Below, one piece after another: positions 1-9,067 of a DNA stretch of 64,000 nucleotides (its first letter is position 1; each line of letters begins with the position of its first letter). The stretch comes from Roseiarcus fermentans (lineage in GTDB: Bacteria > Pseudomonadota > Alphaproteobacteria > Rhizobiales > Beijerinckiaceae). Below the pieces are notes generated by a model. The model worked only from the letters and a program-made list of their open reading frames with translations. It had not been told where the DNA came from and did no database searches. The position numbers and the translations under genes were made by a program. Location of the stretch: the NCBI RefSeq assembly GCF_003315135.1, contig NZ_QNRK01000004.1:56647-120646 (forward strand), written 5' to 3'.

Positions 1-341
1 GCGCCGAGCGCGCCGAGCGCCGGGATCGCCTTGTCGGTGAGGTGGAGCCGGTGCGCGCGCCGGTCGGTCGGATCGGCGCGCCGCTCGACCAGCCCCGCGG
101 CGTCCAGCTTGTCGACGAGGCGGGCGAGGGTGATCGGGGCAATGTCCAGGAGTTCGGCGAGTTCGCTCTGCTTCGCGCCTTCGCAGCGCTGCAGGCGGAC
201 CAGCACGGCCCACTGGGCGCGGGTCGTGTTGAGCTCGCGCGCGCGATGGTCCGAGTAGGTGCGCAACATCCGCGCTGCGTCGTGGAGGGCGAAGGCGACC
301 TCGCGGCGGCGGGAAAAGACGCGATCGTATGCGATTGTCAT
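1..341 (-). CDS. MarR family transcriptional regulator, partial (C-terminus outside window)
   Basis: The frame begins MTIAYDRVFSRRREVAF and runs off the left edge after about 113 residues. It has the winged-helix pattern of MarR proteins: an N-terminal dimerisation helix (ALHDAARMLR), a recognition region (SELAELLDIAPITLARLVDKL, here split by eye) and the wing signature DPTDRRAHRLHLT. The ATG at 341 is the first residue of the conserved N-terminus. It is divergent from the acyl-CoA ligase starting at 665. MarR proteins next to CoA ligases often repress them and respond to an aromatic acid or its CoA ester. That role is inferred from family and context only. Confidence 0.85.
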   Translation of the reverse strand, partial: MTIAYDRVFSRRREVAFALHDAARMLRTYSDHRARELNTTRAQWAVLVRLQRCEGAKQSELAELLDIAPITLARLVDKLDAAGLVERRADPTDRRAHRLHLTDKAIPALGALG

Positions 342-342
342 G

Positions 343-356
343 ATAAGCTAACTTAT
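343..356. promoter_or_regulatory. candidate operator of the MarR regulator
   Basis: An inverted repeat ATAAG-CTAA-CTTAT lies directly upstream of the MarR start codon in an otherwise GC-rich gap. MarR proteins usually bind short palindromes overlapping their own promoter. The assignment rests on position and symmetry alone. Confidence 0.4.
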
Positions 357-664
357 AATGAGCCAGCTGTAGGATTTCAAGGGGGAACCGTGACCAGCGA
401 TCGTGTTCCTTCGAGACAAGCGTGTCGCGCGGTCGAGTCGAGCAATGGCTCGCGGGTGGGCTTCGTTGGCGGAGTTTACAGATCTACTCAGATTGTCCGG
501 GCGACGTGGACGCCGCCGACGATGCGTCGGCGCATGGCGAATATTTACCGCCCTCACAGCGAAACGCGACGGTCGCGCCCTTGCCGAGGGCCGGCGACGC
601 GGCGTACGAATCGGGCAGGAGCCGGCGCAACGGGGCGCAATCGGCTCGGCGGGGGGATCGCCCA

Positions 665-2176
665 ATGCTCGACTCGCTCGGGAACATCTTGCCGCGCGCC
701 GCGCATCTGTTCGGCGACCGCGTCGCGCTCGTGACGGATACGCGCGAACTCGGCTTCCGCCGCCTCGACGATCTCTCCAGCGCATTGGCGCACAGTCTCG
801 TTGGGCTCGGCGTCGCGCCGGGAGACCGGGTCACCCTCTATGCGCCCAATTGCTGGGAGTGGATCGTCAGCTATTACGGCGTCCTGAAAGCGGGCGCGAT
901 CGTCAATCCCGTCAATGCGATGCTGACGCCCGCGGAAGTGGCCTTCGTCACCCGCGACTGCGGCGCGAAGGCGCTGATCGGCAGCCCGGACAAGGTCGCG
1001 CCCGCGCTCGCCGCCGGCGTCGAAGGGTTGACGGCCATCACGTTCGGCGACCAGTCGGTCGCGGGCGCGACGCCGTTCGAGGAGCTCGTGGCGAAGCCGG
1101 CGGCGTTCGATCCCGTAAGGGTCGCCCCGTCGGCGACGTCGACCATCGGCTACACGTCCGGCACCACCGGACATCCCAAGGGCGCGATGCAGTCGCACCG
1201 CGCGGTGATGACCAATGTCGCGATGACCGCGCAGATGCACCTGAAGACCGCCGGCGACGTCGTAGTGTCGGCTCTGCCCTGTCCGCACGTCTACGGCAAC
1301 ATCGTGTTCCAGACCGCCATGCTGTGCGGCATGAAGCTCGTCATGCACCCGCGCTTCGACGCGGGCGAGATGCTCGCGGGCATCGAGGCGCATCGCGCGA
1401 CCCTGTTCGAGGGCGTACCGACGATGTATATGTACATGCTCGCCTCGCCCGACCTGGCGCGGCGGGACCTGTCGTCGCTGACCCGCTGCACCGTCGGCGG
1501 GCAGACGATGCCGGTGGCCAAAATGCGGGAGGTCGAGGAGCGCTTCGGCTGCCCGCTCATCGAACTCTGGGGCATGACCGAGATCGCCGGGCTCGGCGCC
1601 ACCTTCCCGACCTACGGGCGGCGCAAGCTCGGCTCGATTGGGATCGCACTGCCCTATTGCGAGGCGCGCATCGCCGATGTCGTGGACGCCGCACGGACGA
1701 TGCCGCAGGGCGAGGTCGGCGAGCTGATGATCCGCGGCCCGGTGGTCATGCAGGGCTACTGGGGAAACGACAAGGCGACGCGCGAGACGATCGAACCGGA
1801 CGGCTGGCTCCATTCCGGCGATCTCGCCAGCATGGACGAGGACGGGGCCGTGTTCATCGTCGATCGCAAGAAGGACATGATCAACACCTCGGGATTCAAG
1901 GTTTTCCCGGCCGAGATCGAGCGGGTGGTCGCCGCGCACCCGAGCGTGGCGATGGTCGCCGTCGGCGGCTCGCCGGACGACCTGAAGGGCGAGATCGCCA
2001 GGGCCTATGTGGTGCTCAGGCCCGGCGCCGCGCCGGACGCAGACGGCATCCTCGCCCTCTGCCGCAAGGAACTGGCGGCGTACAAGGTTCCGCGCGACGT
2101 GCGGTTTGTCGCCGATCTGCCCAAGACCTCGACCGGCAAGATCATGCGCCGCGAACTGAAGACGCTGGAGGGGTAG
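665..2176 (+). CDS. acyl-CoA ligase (AMP-forming; fatty or aromatic acid type)
   Basis: A 503-residue adenylate-forming enzyme that activates a carboxylic acid to its CoA thioester through an acyl-adenylate. The signature motifs are in order: YTSGTTGHPKG (phosphate loop, near residue 162), WGMTE, GWLHSGDL, DRKKDMINTSGFKVFPAEIE, and the C-terminal KTSTGKIMRREL with the catalytic lysine near 493. The ATG at 665 (MLDSLGNILPRAAHLF) is chosen because the conserved N-terminus starts there; the frame stays open further upstream but that part has no family likeness. Substrate cannot be told from the sequence; the divergent MarR gene points to an aromatic or fatty acid. The 323 bp between the two genes hold their promoters and no other gene. 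Confidence 0.88.
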   Translation: MLDSLGNILPRAAHLFGDRVALVTDTRELGFRRLDDLSSALAHSLVGLGVAPGDRVTLYAPNCWEWIVSYYGVLKAGAIVNPVNAMLTPAEVAFVTRDCGAKALIGSPDKVAPALAAGVEGLTAITFGDQSVAGATPFEELVAKPAAFDPVRVAPSATSTIGYTSGTTGHPKGAMQSHRAVMTNVAMTAQMHLKTAGDVVVSALPCPHVYGNIVFQTAMLCGMKLVMHPRFDAGEMLAGIEAHRATLFEGVPTMYMYMLASPDLARRDLSSLTRCTVGGQTMPVAKMREVEERFGCPLIELWGMTEIAGLGATFPTYGRRKLGSIGIALPYCEARIADVVDAARTMPQGEVGELMIRGPVVMQGYWGNDKATRETIEPDGWLHSGDLASMDEDGAVFIVDRKKDMINTSGFKVFPAEIERVVAAHPSVAMVAVGGSPDDLKGEIARAYVVLRPGAAPDADGILALCRKELAAYKVPRDVRFVADLPKTSTGKIMRRELKTLEG

Positions 2177-2285
2177 CGCGTCGACGTCGCGACGACCCCG
2201 ACGGCCCAACGCGCATGCGCCCGCCGCGCCAGCCCTGCAGAGTTTCTCCGTTCCGACGCGGGCGGCGATCGCGGAGGAAGCTCCG

Positions 2286-3047
2286 GTGAGCGGCAGGTTC
2301 GCCCATCGGCCGAAGATCGGGCGCAGGAGGCGGGCCGCCGTCGTCTGCGCTTGTCTTTGCGGAGCCGCGGCGGCGTCGGCGCAGTCACGCGACACGCGCG
2401 TCGGTATGGACGCGTACAATCGGGGAGACGTGGCGACCGCCTATCGGCTTCTCACACAGGAGGCCGGGGCCGGCGACCCGGAGGCTCAGGTCAACCTTGG
2501 ATACCTCTACGCGCGCGGGCAGGGCGTGGCGGCGAACCAGGCGACCGCCCTCCACCTTTATGAACTCTCTGCGGCGCAGGGCGACAGCGAGGCGATGAAC
2601 GCCCTCGGCTACAAATATCAGTACGGAACCGGCGTCGCCCCGGACATCGCTTCGGCCGTCCGCTGGTACTGCAAGGGAGTGGAGGCCGGAAACGCCCGGG
2701 CCATGAACAATCTCGCCATCCTGCTCGCGACCGGGGCCGGCGTTCCGCGCGACCTCGATCAGGCGCGCGACCTGTGGCGCCAGTCGGCGGCTTTCGGGCA
2801 CACCAGCGCCATGTCCAACCTCGCCTTTTCCTACCTCGCCGGGACAAGCGCCGGGCAGGGCCGGACGGAAGCGCTCGCCTGGATGATACGCGCCGCCGAG
2901 GGCGGCCAGCCGAGGGCGCAGGCTTTCCTCCGCGCGAACGGTTTTTCCCGCCCGCTGCCTCCGGCGGTCGATCAGGCGACCCGCATGATCCCGAGCGTCC
3001 GCGGCGCCGACGGTCACGCCCGCGTCTGCGGCGACTTCCTCAGCTGA
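2286..3047 (+). CDS. Sel1 repeat protein, exported
   Basis: A 253-residue protein starting at a GTG with a strong ribosome site (GGAGGAA, 6 nt before it). It begins with a basic stretch and a hydrophobic segment ending in ASAQS, a likely Sec signal peptide. The rest is built of about five Sel1-like (TPR-related) repeats of about 36 residues, seen in NLGYLYARGQGV, ALGYKYQYGTGV, NLAILLATGAGV and NLAFSYLAGTSAG. Such solenoids are protein-binding scaffolds in the envelope. It follows the CoA ligase by about 110 bp on the same strand and may be read through from it. Its partner is unknown. Confidence 0.8.
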   Translation: MSGRFAHRPKIGRRRRAAVVCACLCGAAAASAQSRDTRVGMDAYNRGDVATAYRLLTQEAGAGDPEAQVNLGYLYARGQGVAANQATALHLYELSAAQGDSEAMNALGYKYQYGTGVAPDIASAVRWYCKGVEAGNARAMNNLAILLATGAGVPRDLDQARDLWRQSAAFGHTSAMSNLAFSYLAGTSAGQGRTEALAWMIRAAEGGQPRAQAFLRANGFSRPLPPAVDQATRMIPSVRGADGHARVCGDFLS

Positions 3048-3098
3048 AGGCTCGGCTCCGAAGACCTCGCAGAGTGTCGGGGCGAGGCGAAGCTCCGT

Positions 3099-3443
3099 TC
3101 AGTCGCTGAGTTCGTCCAGCAGCTTGACGATGGCCCGGCGGCGCGCCCGCACGTCCTTCATATGCTGGTCGATGCTCTCGAGCTTGCTTCGCAGGGCCTT
3201 GATCATCGCTGCGCGCGAGGGAAAATCGGGCGCGGCCTCGCTGAGGCTGGCGCGAATTTCGCTCAGCGAGAAACCAAGCCGTTGGGCGTCGTCGATCAGA
3301 CTCAGCACTTTGACCGCCCTGTCCGGATACTCCCGGTAGCCGTTCTCGCCACGGACGGCTTTGGGGAGAATCTCGCGCCGCTCGTAAAAGCGAATCCGCG
3401 AGGTCGCGATTCCCGTCTTTTTTGAGAGTTCCCCGATGCGCAT
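3099..3443 (-). CDS. MerR family transcriptional regulator
   Basis: A 114-residue one-domain MerR protein. The N-terminal winged helix is typical: MRIGELSKKTGIATSRIRFY, then RENGYREYPDRAVKVLSLI. A coiled-coil dimerisation helix follows (KALRSKLESIDQHMKDVRARR). There is no C-terminal cysteine cluster or large effector domain, so it does not look like a metal sensor of the MerR/CueR kind. The nearest genes, Sel1 (convergent) and Uma2 (divergent, with a 295-bp gap), give no clear target, and autoregulation through the adjacent dyad is likely. Confidence 0.85.
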   Translation of the reverse strand: MRIGELSKKTGIATSRIRFYERREILPKAVRGENGYREYPDRAVKVLSLIDDAQRLGFSLSEIRASLSEAAPDFPSRAAMIKALRSKLESIDQHMKDVRARRRAIVKLLDELSD

Positions 3444-3458
3444 CGAATGCCCTTGACC

Positions 3459-3474
3459 TTGAACCCATGTTCAA
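3459..3474. promoter_or_regulatory. MerR-type operator dyad
   Basis: A perfect inverted repeat TTGAAC-CCAT-GTTCAA sits 16 nt upstream of the MerR start codon. MerR proteins bind such dyads within promoters that have long spacers. The direct flanks also read CCTTGACC, so the dyad overlaps a promoter-like TTGACC. The match to the regulator is inferred from position. Confidence 0.6.
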
Positions 3475-3738
3475 AGCGGTAGCACCGCCGGACTGGTTGG
3501 CGAACTGGTTACCGGGGGCTGGGCGCCGAGGGGCCCGGGGGAAGCGGCGCTCGCCACGGCCCGGAGTCCGTCGGAGCTCCGGGCTCGTGAAGCCGGCCAG
3601 CTGACAGCCTACGCCGGTCCGGGAAGCGGGTCGGCCGGGTGGGAGATCTCGACCCTCGGCATCGTCCCGGCGTGACGTCGCCTCGCCGTGTTGGCGTTCG
3701 CCGCATTCGGAAGTACCGTGGCGGCTGAGGGAGGCAGC

Positions 3739-4317
3739 ATGAGCGTTCTTCCGCAGACTCCGCAGGCCCCCGCGCGCCATCGCCTCGATGTCGGCGCCTA
3801 CTACCGCATGGCCGAAGCGGGCATTCTGGCTCCGTTCCAGCGCGTCGAACTGATCGACGGAGAGATCTTCGACATGAACCCGATCGGCAGCCCGCACGCG
3901 GCGGTCACGCGGCGGCTCGAGCAAGGCTTCGCGCGCGCCGTCGCGGACGGGCTGCTGCTCACCAGCGTTCGGAATCCCCTGCGCCTCGACCCCTTTACCG
4001 AGCCCCAGCCGGACTTCGTGGTCCTGCCGCCGCGCGCCGACGCTTTCGCGGCGTCCCATCCGGGGCCGGACGACGCGCTGCTCGTCGTCGAGGTCGCCGA
4101 CAGCTCCCTTGCCTACGACCGCGAGACCAAGCTGCCGCTGTATGCGAAGTTCGGGATCGTCGAAGTCTGGATCGTCGACCTCGCCGCCCGGGTGGTCGAA
4201 GTCTATCGCGACCCCGCCGAGGGACGCTATGGGTCCGCGGCGCGGATGAGCGAGGGGCTCCTCACGCCGTCGCGCATTCCAGCGATTTCCATCGACGTGG
4301 CTGCGCTATTCGGGTGA
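3739..4317 (+). CDS. Uma2 family protein (DUF820, PD-(D/E)XK-like)
   Basis: A 192-residue protein with the Uma2 layout: N-terminal MAEAGILAPFQRVELIDGEIFDM, then QPDFVVLPPR, and the core LLVVEVADSSLAYDRETKLPLYAKFGIVEVWIVDL. The acidic residues of QPDFVV and EVADSSLAYDRETK correspond to the PD-(D/E)XK nuclease core. The start at 3739 has a GGGAGGCAGC ribosome site. Uma2 proteins are abundant in cyanobacteria and some alphaproteobacteria, and their role is unproven. No partner gene is nearby. The 264 bp before it hold only the MerR dyad. Confidence 0.8.
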   Translation: MSVLPQTPQAPARHRLDVGAYYRMAEAGILAPFQRVELIDGEIFDMNPIGSPHAAVTRRLEQGFARAVADGLLLTSVRNPLRLDPFTEPQPDFVVLPPRADAFAASHPGPDDALLVVEVADSSLAYDRETKLPLYAKFGIVEVWIVDLAARVVEVYRDPAEGRYGSAARMSEGLLTPSRIPAISIDVAALFG

Positions 4318-4339
4318 GTCGCATCCGAGGCGGGCGCGC

Positions 4340-4696
4340 TCAGCTCCCGCGATAGGTCGAAAAGCTCCACGGCGTGACGAGCAGGGGCACGTGATAGTGC
4401 GCGGCGGGGTCGGCGATGGCGAACCGGATCGGCACGACGTCGAGGAACGGCGGGTCGGCGAGTGTGGCGCCCACGCTGCGGAAATAGTCGCCGGCGTGGA
4501 AGACGAGTTCGAACTTGCCGCGTCGCGCGTCGTTCGGCGCGATCAGGGGCCGGTCGGTCCGCCCGTCCGCATTGGTGGTCGTCGCCGCCGCGAGCAGCCG
4601 GGCGCCGTCGTCGCCGATCTCGTAGAGTTCGATCCGGACGCCGGGCGCCGGGACGCCGCGGGTGAGGTCGAGAACGTGGGTGGTGAGGCCTGCCAA
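4340..4696 (-). CDS. uraH: 5-hydroxyisourate hydrolase (transthyretin-like)
   Basis: A 118-residue protein that opens with LTTHVLDLTRGVPAPGV and ends in the family's C-terminal tetrapeptide YRGS. It also has the middle block YHVPLLVTPWSFSTYRGS with the conserved His, Pro and Ser. It hydrolyses 5-hydroxyisourate to OHCU in urate breakdown. No urate oxidase, OHCU decarboxylase or allantoinase gene lies in the window, so the rest of the pathway must be elsewhere. It is transcribed convergently with the Uma2 gene, 22 bp apart. Confidence 0.93.
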   Translation of the reverse strand: MAGLTTHVLDLTRGVPAPGVRIELYEIGDDGARLLAAATTTNADGRTDRPLIAPNDARRGKFELVFHAGDYFRSVGATLADPPFLDVVPIRFAIADPAAHYHVPLLVTPWSFSTYRGS

Positions 4697-4937
4697 GGAC
4701 GCGCTCCGTTGGTTCGATGCAGTCTGGGGGGCGGCGTCTCGTCGGCCGTTGCGCGCCCCTATCGAGATTAGCCTGAGGTCGCGGTTGCCGCCAAAACGCT
4801 ACTCATGCACGAAGAACATGGCTGCAACGCCGCCCCGGTCGATTGCGAATTTCCGTGGCGCATGACAAGAGACTGCGGCAAAGAAACGCATAGACTTTCG
4901 TCTCAGCGTTTTTCCGCGAACAGGGAGGCCGACCCCC

Positions 4938-7610
4938 ATGGACGACAGGGCGCGATCCGTCAACGACGAAACCGACGAGTGGCTCGACGCGCTCGATTCC
5001 GTCGAGGCATTCGAGGGCCTCGGCAAGGTCGACGAGATCCTCGACCAGGTCGTCACCGCTGCGCGGCGCAAGGGCGCCCGCCTGCCGTTCGCCGCCAACA
5101 CCGCCTACGTCAATACCATCCCGCCCGAGCAGCAGCCGCCCCATCCCGGCGACCGCAAGCTCGAGATGACGATCCGGCGCTACATCCGCTGGAACGCCGC
5201 CGCGATCGTGGTCAAGGCCAACAAGGAATCGTCCGAGCTCGGCGGCCACATCGCCAGCTTCCAGTCGGCGGCGACCCTCTACGACACCGGCTTCATGCAC
5301 TTCTGGCACGCCGCCAGCGACGACCACGGCGGCGACCTGATCTACATCCAGGGCCATAGTTCGCCCGGCGTCTACGCCCGCGCCTTCGTCGAAGGACGGC
5401 TGACCGAGGCCCAGCTCGCGAATTTCCGCCAGGAGGTCGGCGGCAAGGGCCTGTCGTCCTATCCGCATCCCTGGCTGATGCCCGATTTCTGGCAATTCCC
5501 GACCGTCTCGATGGGCCTCGGGCCGCTGATGGCGATCTATCAGGCGCGCTTCCTGCGCTATCTGCAGGGGCGGGGCCTCGCCGACACCGAGCGGCGCAAG
5601 GTCTGGGTGTTCTGCGGCGACGGCGAAATGGACGAGCCGGAATCGCTCGGCGCCATCTCGCTCGCCGGGCGGGAACGGCTCGACAACCTGATCTTCGTCA
5701 TCAATTGCAATCTGCAGCGGCTCGACGGGCCGGTGCGCGGCAACGGCAAGATCGTGCAGGAGCTCGAGGCCGATTTCCGCGGCGCCGGCTGGAACGTCAT
5801 CAAATGCCTGTGGGGCTCGGGCTGGGACGAACTGCTCGCCAAGGATACGCAGGGCAAGCTGCGCCAGCTGATGGAGGAATGCGTCGACGGCGAGTACCAG
5901 GACTTTCGCTCCAAGGACGGCGCCTATATCCGAAAACACTTTTTCGGACGCTATGCCGAAACCGCGGCCATGGTCGCCGACTGGACGGACGCCGACATCT
6001 GGTCGCTGACCCGCGGCGGCCACGATCCGCTCAAGGTCTACGCCGCCTACAAGGCGGCCTCCGAGCACAAGGGCCAGCCGACCGTCATCCTCGCCAAGAC
6101 CGTCAAGGGCTATGGCATGGGCTCGGCGGGCGAGGGGCAGATGATCGCCCACCAGGCCAAGAAGCTCGGCGACGACGCGCTCAAAGGGTTCCGCGACCGC
6201 TTCGGGATTCCCGTCTCCGACGACGACCTGCACAACCTGCCGTTCCTCCACTTCGCCGAAGACAGCGCGGAAATGCGATATCTGCGCGCCCGGCGCGACG
6301 CGCTCGGCGGCTATCTCCCGGCGCGCCGCCGGACGAGCGCGCCGCTGGTCATCCCGCCGCTGTCGAGCTTCGACGCGCTGCTCAAGCCGACGGCGGAAGG
6401 GCGTGAGATCTCGACCACGATGGCCTTCGTGCGCATCCTCACCTCGCTGCTGCGCGACAAGGAAGTCGGTCCTCGCGTCGTGCCGATCGTGCCGGACGAG
6501 AGCCGCACTTTCGGCATGGAGGGGCTGTTCCGCCAGGTCGGCATCTTCAGCCAGGTCGGCCAGCTTTATCGGCCGCAGGACGCCGATCAGCTCATGTACT
6601 ACCGCGAGGACACCAAGGGGCAGATCCTCCAGGAGGGCATCAACGAGCCGGGCGCGATGGCGTCGTTCATCGCCGCCGGCACGTCGTACTCGACCTCCAA
6701 CACGCCGATGATCCCCTTCTACATCTACTATTCGATGTTCGGCTTCCAGCGCATCGGCGATCTCGCATGGGCGGCCGGCGACATGCGCACCCGCGGCTTC
6801 CTGATCGGCGGCACGTCGGGGCGGACGACCCTGAACGGCGAGGGCCTGCAGCACGAGGACGGCCACAGCCACGTGCTGGCCTCGACCATCCCGAACTGCG
6901 TCACCTACGATCCGACCTACGCCTACGAACTGGCGGTGATCGTCCACGCCGGCCTGAAGCGCATGCTGGTCGACAACGAGGACGTGTTCTACTACATCAC
7001 CACGCTGAACGAGAACTATCCGCATCCGGCCATGCCGGAGGGCGCGGAGGAGGGCATTCTGCGCGGCCTGTACAAGCTGCGCGACGTCAAGCCGAAGCAG
7101 GGCGGCCCGTCTGGCCTCACCGTGCGCCTGCTGGGCGCGGGCGCGATCCTGCGCGAGGTCGAGGCGGCGGCGGACATGCTCGCCGAGGAGCACGGCGTCG
7201 CGAGCGAGGTGTGGAGCGTGACCAGCTTCACCGAACTGCGCCGCGACGGCCTCGACGCCGAGCGCTGGTCGATGCTGCACCCGGAGGAGCCGGCGCGCGT
7301 CCCCTTCATCTCCCAGGCGCTGGCCAGGGGCAAGGGGCCGGTGATCGCCGCGACCGACTACATGAAGGCGATCGCCGACGGCGTGCGGCCGTGGGTTCCG
7401 GCGCGCTACAAGGCGCTCGGGACCGACGGCTTCGGCCGCTCGGACTATCGCCGGCGGCTGCGCGCGTTCTTCGAGGTCGACCGCTATCACGTGGTTGTGG
7501 CGAGCCTGAAGGCGCTGGCCGACGACCAGCTCCTGCCGTCGAAGCGGGTGTCCGAGGCGATCGCCGCCTACGGCATCGACCCCGACGGCCCGAACCCGAT
7601 GCGCAGCTGA
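4938..7610 (+). CDS. aceE: pyruvate dehydrogenase E1 component, homodimeric type
   Basis: An 890-residue single-chain E1 that decarboxylates pyruvate with thiamine diphosphate and passes the acetyl group to the lipoyl arms of AceF. It is full length for the enterobacterial/betaproteobacterial family. The ThDP-binding motif GDGEMDEPESLGAI is near residue 227, followed by NCNLQRLDGPVRGN; other hallmarks are YIRWNAAAIVVKANK, HEDGHSHVLASTIPN and the C-terminal GTDGFGRSD. It leads an operon with aceF and lpdA. Many alphaproteobacteria instead use a two-gene alpha/beta E1, so this form is notable here. The 241-bp leader contains no gene. Confidence 0.97.
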   Translation: MDDRARSVNDETDEWLDALDSVEAFEGLGKVDEILDQVVTAARRKGARLPFAANTAYVNTIPPEQQPPHPGDRKLEMTIRRYIRWNAAAIVVKANKESSELGGHIASFQSAATLYDTGFMHFWHAASDDHGGDLIYIQGHSSPGVYARAFVEGRLTEAQLANFRQEVGGKGLSSYPHPWLMPDFWQFPTVSMGLGPLMAIYQARFLRYLQGRGLADTERRKVWVFCGDGEMDEPESLGAISLAGRERLDNLIFVINCNLQRLDGPVRGNGKIVQELEADFRGAGWNVIKCLWGSGWDELLAKDTQGKLRQLMEECVDGEYQDFRSKDGAYIRKHFFGRYAETAAMVADWTDADIWSLTRGGHDPLKVYAAYKAASEHKGQPTVILAKTVKGYGMGSAGEGQMIAHQAKKLGDDALKGFRDRFGIPVSDDDLHNLPFLHFAEDSAEMRYLRARRDALGGYLPARRRTSAPLVIPPLSSFDALLKPTAEGREISTTMAFVRILTSLLRDKEVGPRVVPIVPDESRTFGMEGLFRQVGIFSQVGQLYRPQDADQLMYYREDTKGQILQEGINEPGAMASFIAAGTSYSTSNTPMIPFYIYYSMFGFQRIGDLAWAAGDMRTRGFLIGGTSGRTTLNGEGLQHEDGHSHVLASTIPNCVTYDPTYAYELAVIVHAGLKRMLVDNEDVFYYITTLNENYPHPAMPEGAEEGILRGLYKLRDVKPKQGGPSGLTVRLLGAGAILREVEAAADMLAEEHGVASEVWSVTSFTELRRDGLDAERWSMLHPEEPARVPFISQALARGKGPVIAATDYMKAIADGVRPWVPARYKALGTDGFGRSDYRRRLRAFFEVDRYHVVVASLKALADDQLLPSKRVSEAIAAYGIDPDGPNPMRS

Positions 7611-7762
7611 ACGACGGCGCGCGGCGGCGCGCCCCGAGGGGAAGCCCGGAACCACGGCCCGTCCTCGACGGGCCCGGCGCCGGGCGGGGGTCTGCCGCGC
7701 GATTTGAATTCAACCGACTTTGAACACAATCATTCACGTCTTTGCGCGAAGGAGAAGCGCCG

Positions 7763-9049
7763 GTGGGGACAATCGATGTGAAAGTGCCGGACATCGGCGA
7801 CTTCAAGGACGTGCCGATCATCGAAGTGCTGGTGAAGCCGGGGGACGAGGTCAAGAAGGAGCAGTCGCTGCTGACGCTCGAATCCGACAAGGCGACCATG
7901 GACGTGCCGTCGCCGATCGCCGGCAAGGTGGTGGAGGTGGTCGCCAAGGTCGGCGACAAGATGTCGATGGGCGCGCTGATCGCACGCCTCGAGCAGGCGG
8001 ACGCCGCGCCCGCCCCGGACGCGCCCGCCGCGGCCGAGACCGCGCCGCAGGCGGCGAGCGAGCCCCCCGTGAAGGAAGAGGCCGCGCCCGCGCAGCCCGC
8101 GGCGCCCGCGCAGGCGGCCGCCGCGGGGCCGGCGAAGCCCGACTTCTCCGGCGTCTTCGCCGGACCCGCGGTGCGGCGCCTGGCGCGCGAACTCGGGCTC
8201 GACCTCAACGCGATCAAGGGCACCGGCGAGAACGGCCGCATCACCCGCGAGGACGTCAAGGGCGCGATCTCCGGCGGCGCGCCGGCCGCGGGATCGGGCG
8301 GGGCGGGGCTGCCCGCAGTCCCCACCGTCGACTTCGCCAAGTACGGTCCGGTCGAGACCGTGCCGCTGTCGCGCATCAAGCGCATCTCCGGGCCGCGCCT
8401 GCACGCCTCCTGGGTCAACGTTCCCCACGTCACCCACAGCGACGAAGCCGACGTCACCGATCTCGAGGCCTTCCGCAAGCGCCTCGACGAGGACGCGAAG
8501 AAGGACAAATCAAAGCCTTACCGCGTTTCCCTGCTGCCGCTGCTGATGCGCGCCGCGGTCGCGACGCTGAAGGCCTTCCCGACCTTCAACGCCGCTTTGA
8601 CTCCTGACGGCAATTCGTTGGTTCTACGAAAATATTTTCACCTCGGGGTCGCCGTCGACACGCCCGACGGGTTGGTCGTGGCGGTGATCAGGGACGTCGA
8701 CCAGAAGGGCGTCATCGAACTCGCCCGCGAGCTCGGCGAGCTGTCGGAGAAGGCGCGCGCCGGAAAGCTCAGCCCAGCCGAAATGCAGGGCGCGACCTTC
8801 ACCCTCTCCTCGCTCGGCGGCATCGGCGGCACGGCCTTCACGCCGATCGTCAACGCGCCCGAGGTGGCGATCCTCGGCGTCGTGCGCGCGAAAATGGCGC
8901 CGGTGTGGACCGGCGAAGCGTTCGAGCCGCGGCTGATGCTGCCGCTCTGCCTCAGCTACGATCACCGCGTCATCGACGGGGCGGCGGCCGCGCGCTTCAT
9001 GCGCCATCTGGCCTCGCTGGTCGAGGACATGCGGCGGGTCATTCTGTAA
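7763..9049 (+). CDS. aceF: dihydrolipoamide acetyltransferase (E2 of pyruvate dehydrogenase)
   Basis: A 428-residue E2. It has one lipoyl domain (lipoyl lysine in ESDKATMD near residue 44), an Ala/Pro linker, a peripheral subunit-binding domain (residues about 133-167, ending GENGRITREDVKG) and the catalytic domain ending in DHRVIDGAAAARF, whose His is the active-site base. I chose the GTG at 7763 because AAGGAG lies 8 nt before it and the lipoyl fold starts at once; an in-frame TTG at 7742 has no such site. It lies 152 bp after aceE and 18 bp before lpdA. One lipoyl domain is fewer than the three of E. coli. Confidence 0.96.
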   Translation: MGTIDVKVPDIGDFKDVPIIEVLVKPGDEVKKEQSLLTLESDKATMDVPSPIAGKVVEVVAKVGDKMSMGALIARLEQADAAPAPDAPAAAETAPQAASEPPVKEEAAPAQPAAPAQAAAAGPAKPDFSGVFAGPAVRRLARELGLDLNAIKGTGENGRITREDVKGAISGGAPAAGSGGAGLPAVPTVDFAKYGPVETVPLSRIKRISGPRLHASWVNVPHVTHSDEADVTDLEAFRKRLDEDAKKDKSKPYRVSLLPLLMRAAVATLKAFPTFNAALTPDGNSLVLRKYFHLGVAVDTPDGLVVAVIRDVDQKGVIELARELGELSEKARAGKLSPAEMQGATFTLSSLGGIGGTAFTPIVNAPEVAILGVVRAKMAPVWTGEAFEPRLMLPLCLSYDHRVIDGAAAARFMRHLASLVEDMRRVIL

Positions 9050-9067
9050 CGGGGGGAGCGAGAATCC

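Noticed and set aside
403..2289. Alternative frame of 628 codons over the CoA ligase
   Set aside because: Arg-rich frame without domains; the overlapping frame holds all ligase motifs.
4803..7655. Open frame of 950 codons on the minus strand, opposite aceE
   Set aside because: It mirrors aceE and reflects high GC with few stop codons. Its composition (His/Arg/Ala-rich) matches no family, and aceE is certain.
7611..7762. Riboswitch or small gene between aceE and aceF
   Set aside because: The 152-bp gap shows no conserved structure or frame; only the aceF ribosome site is clear.
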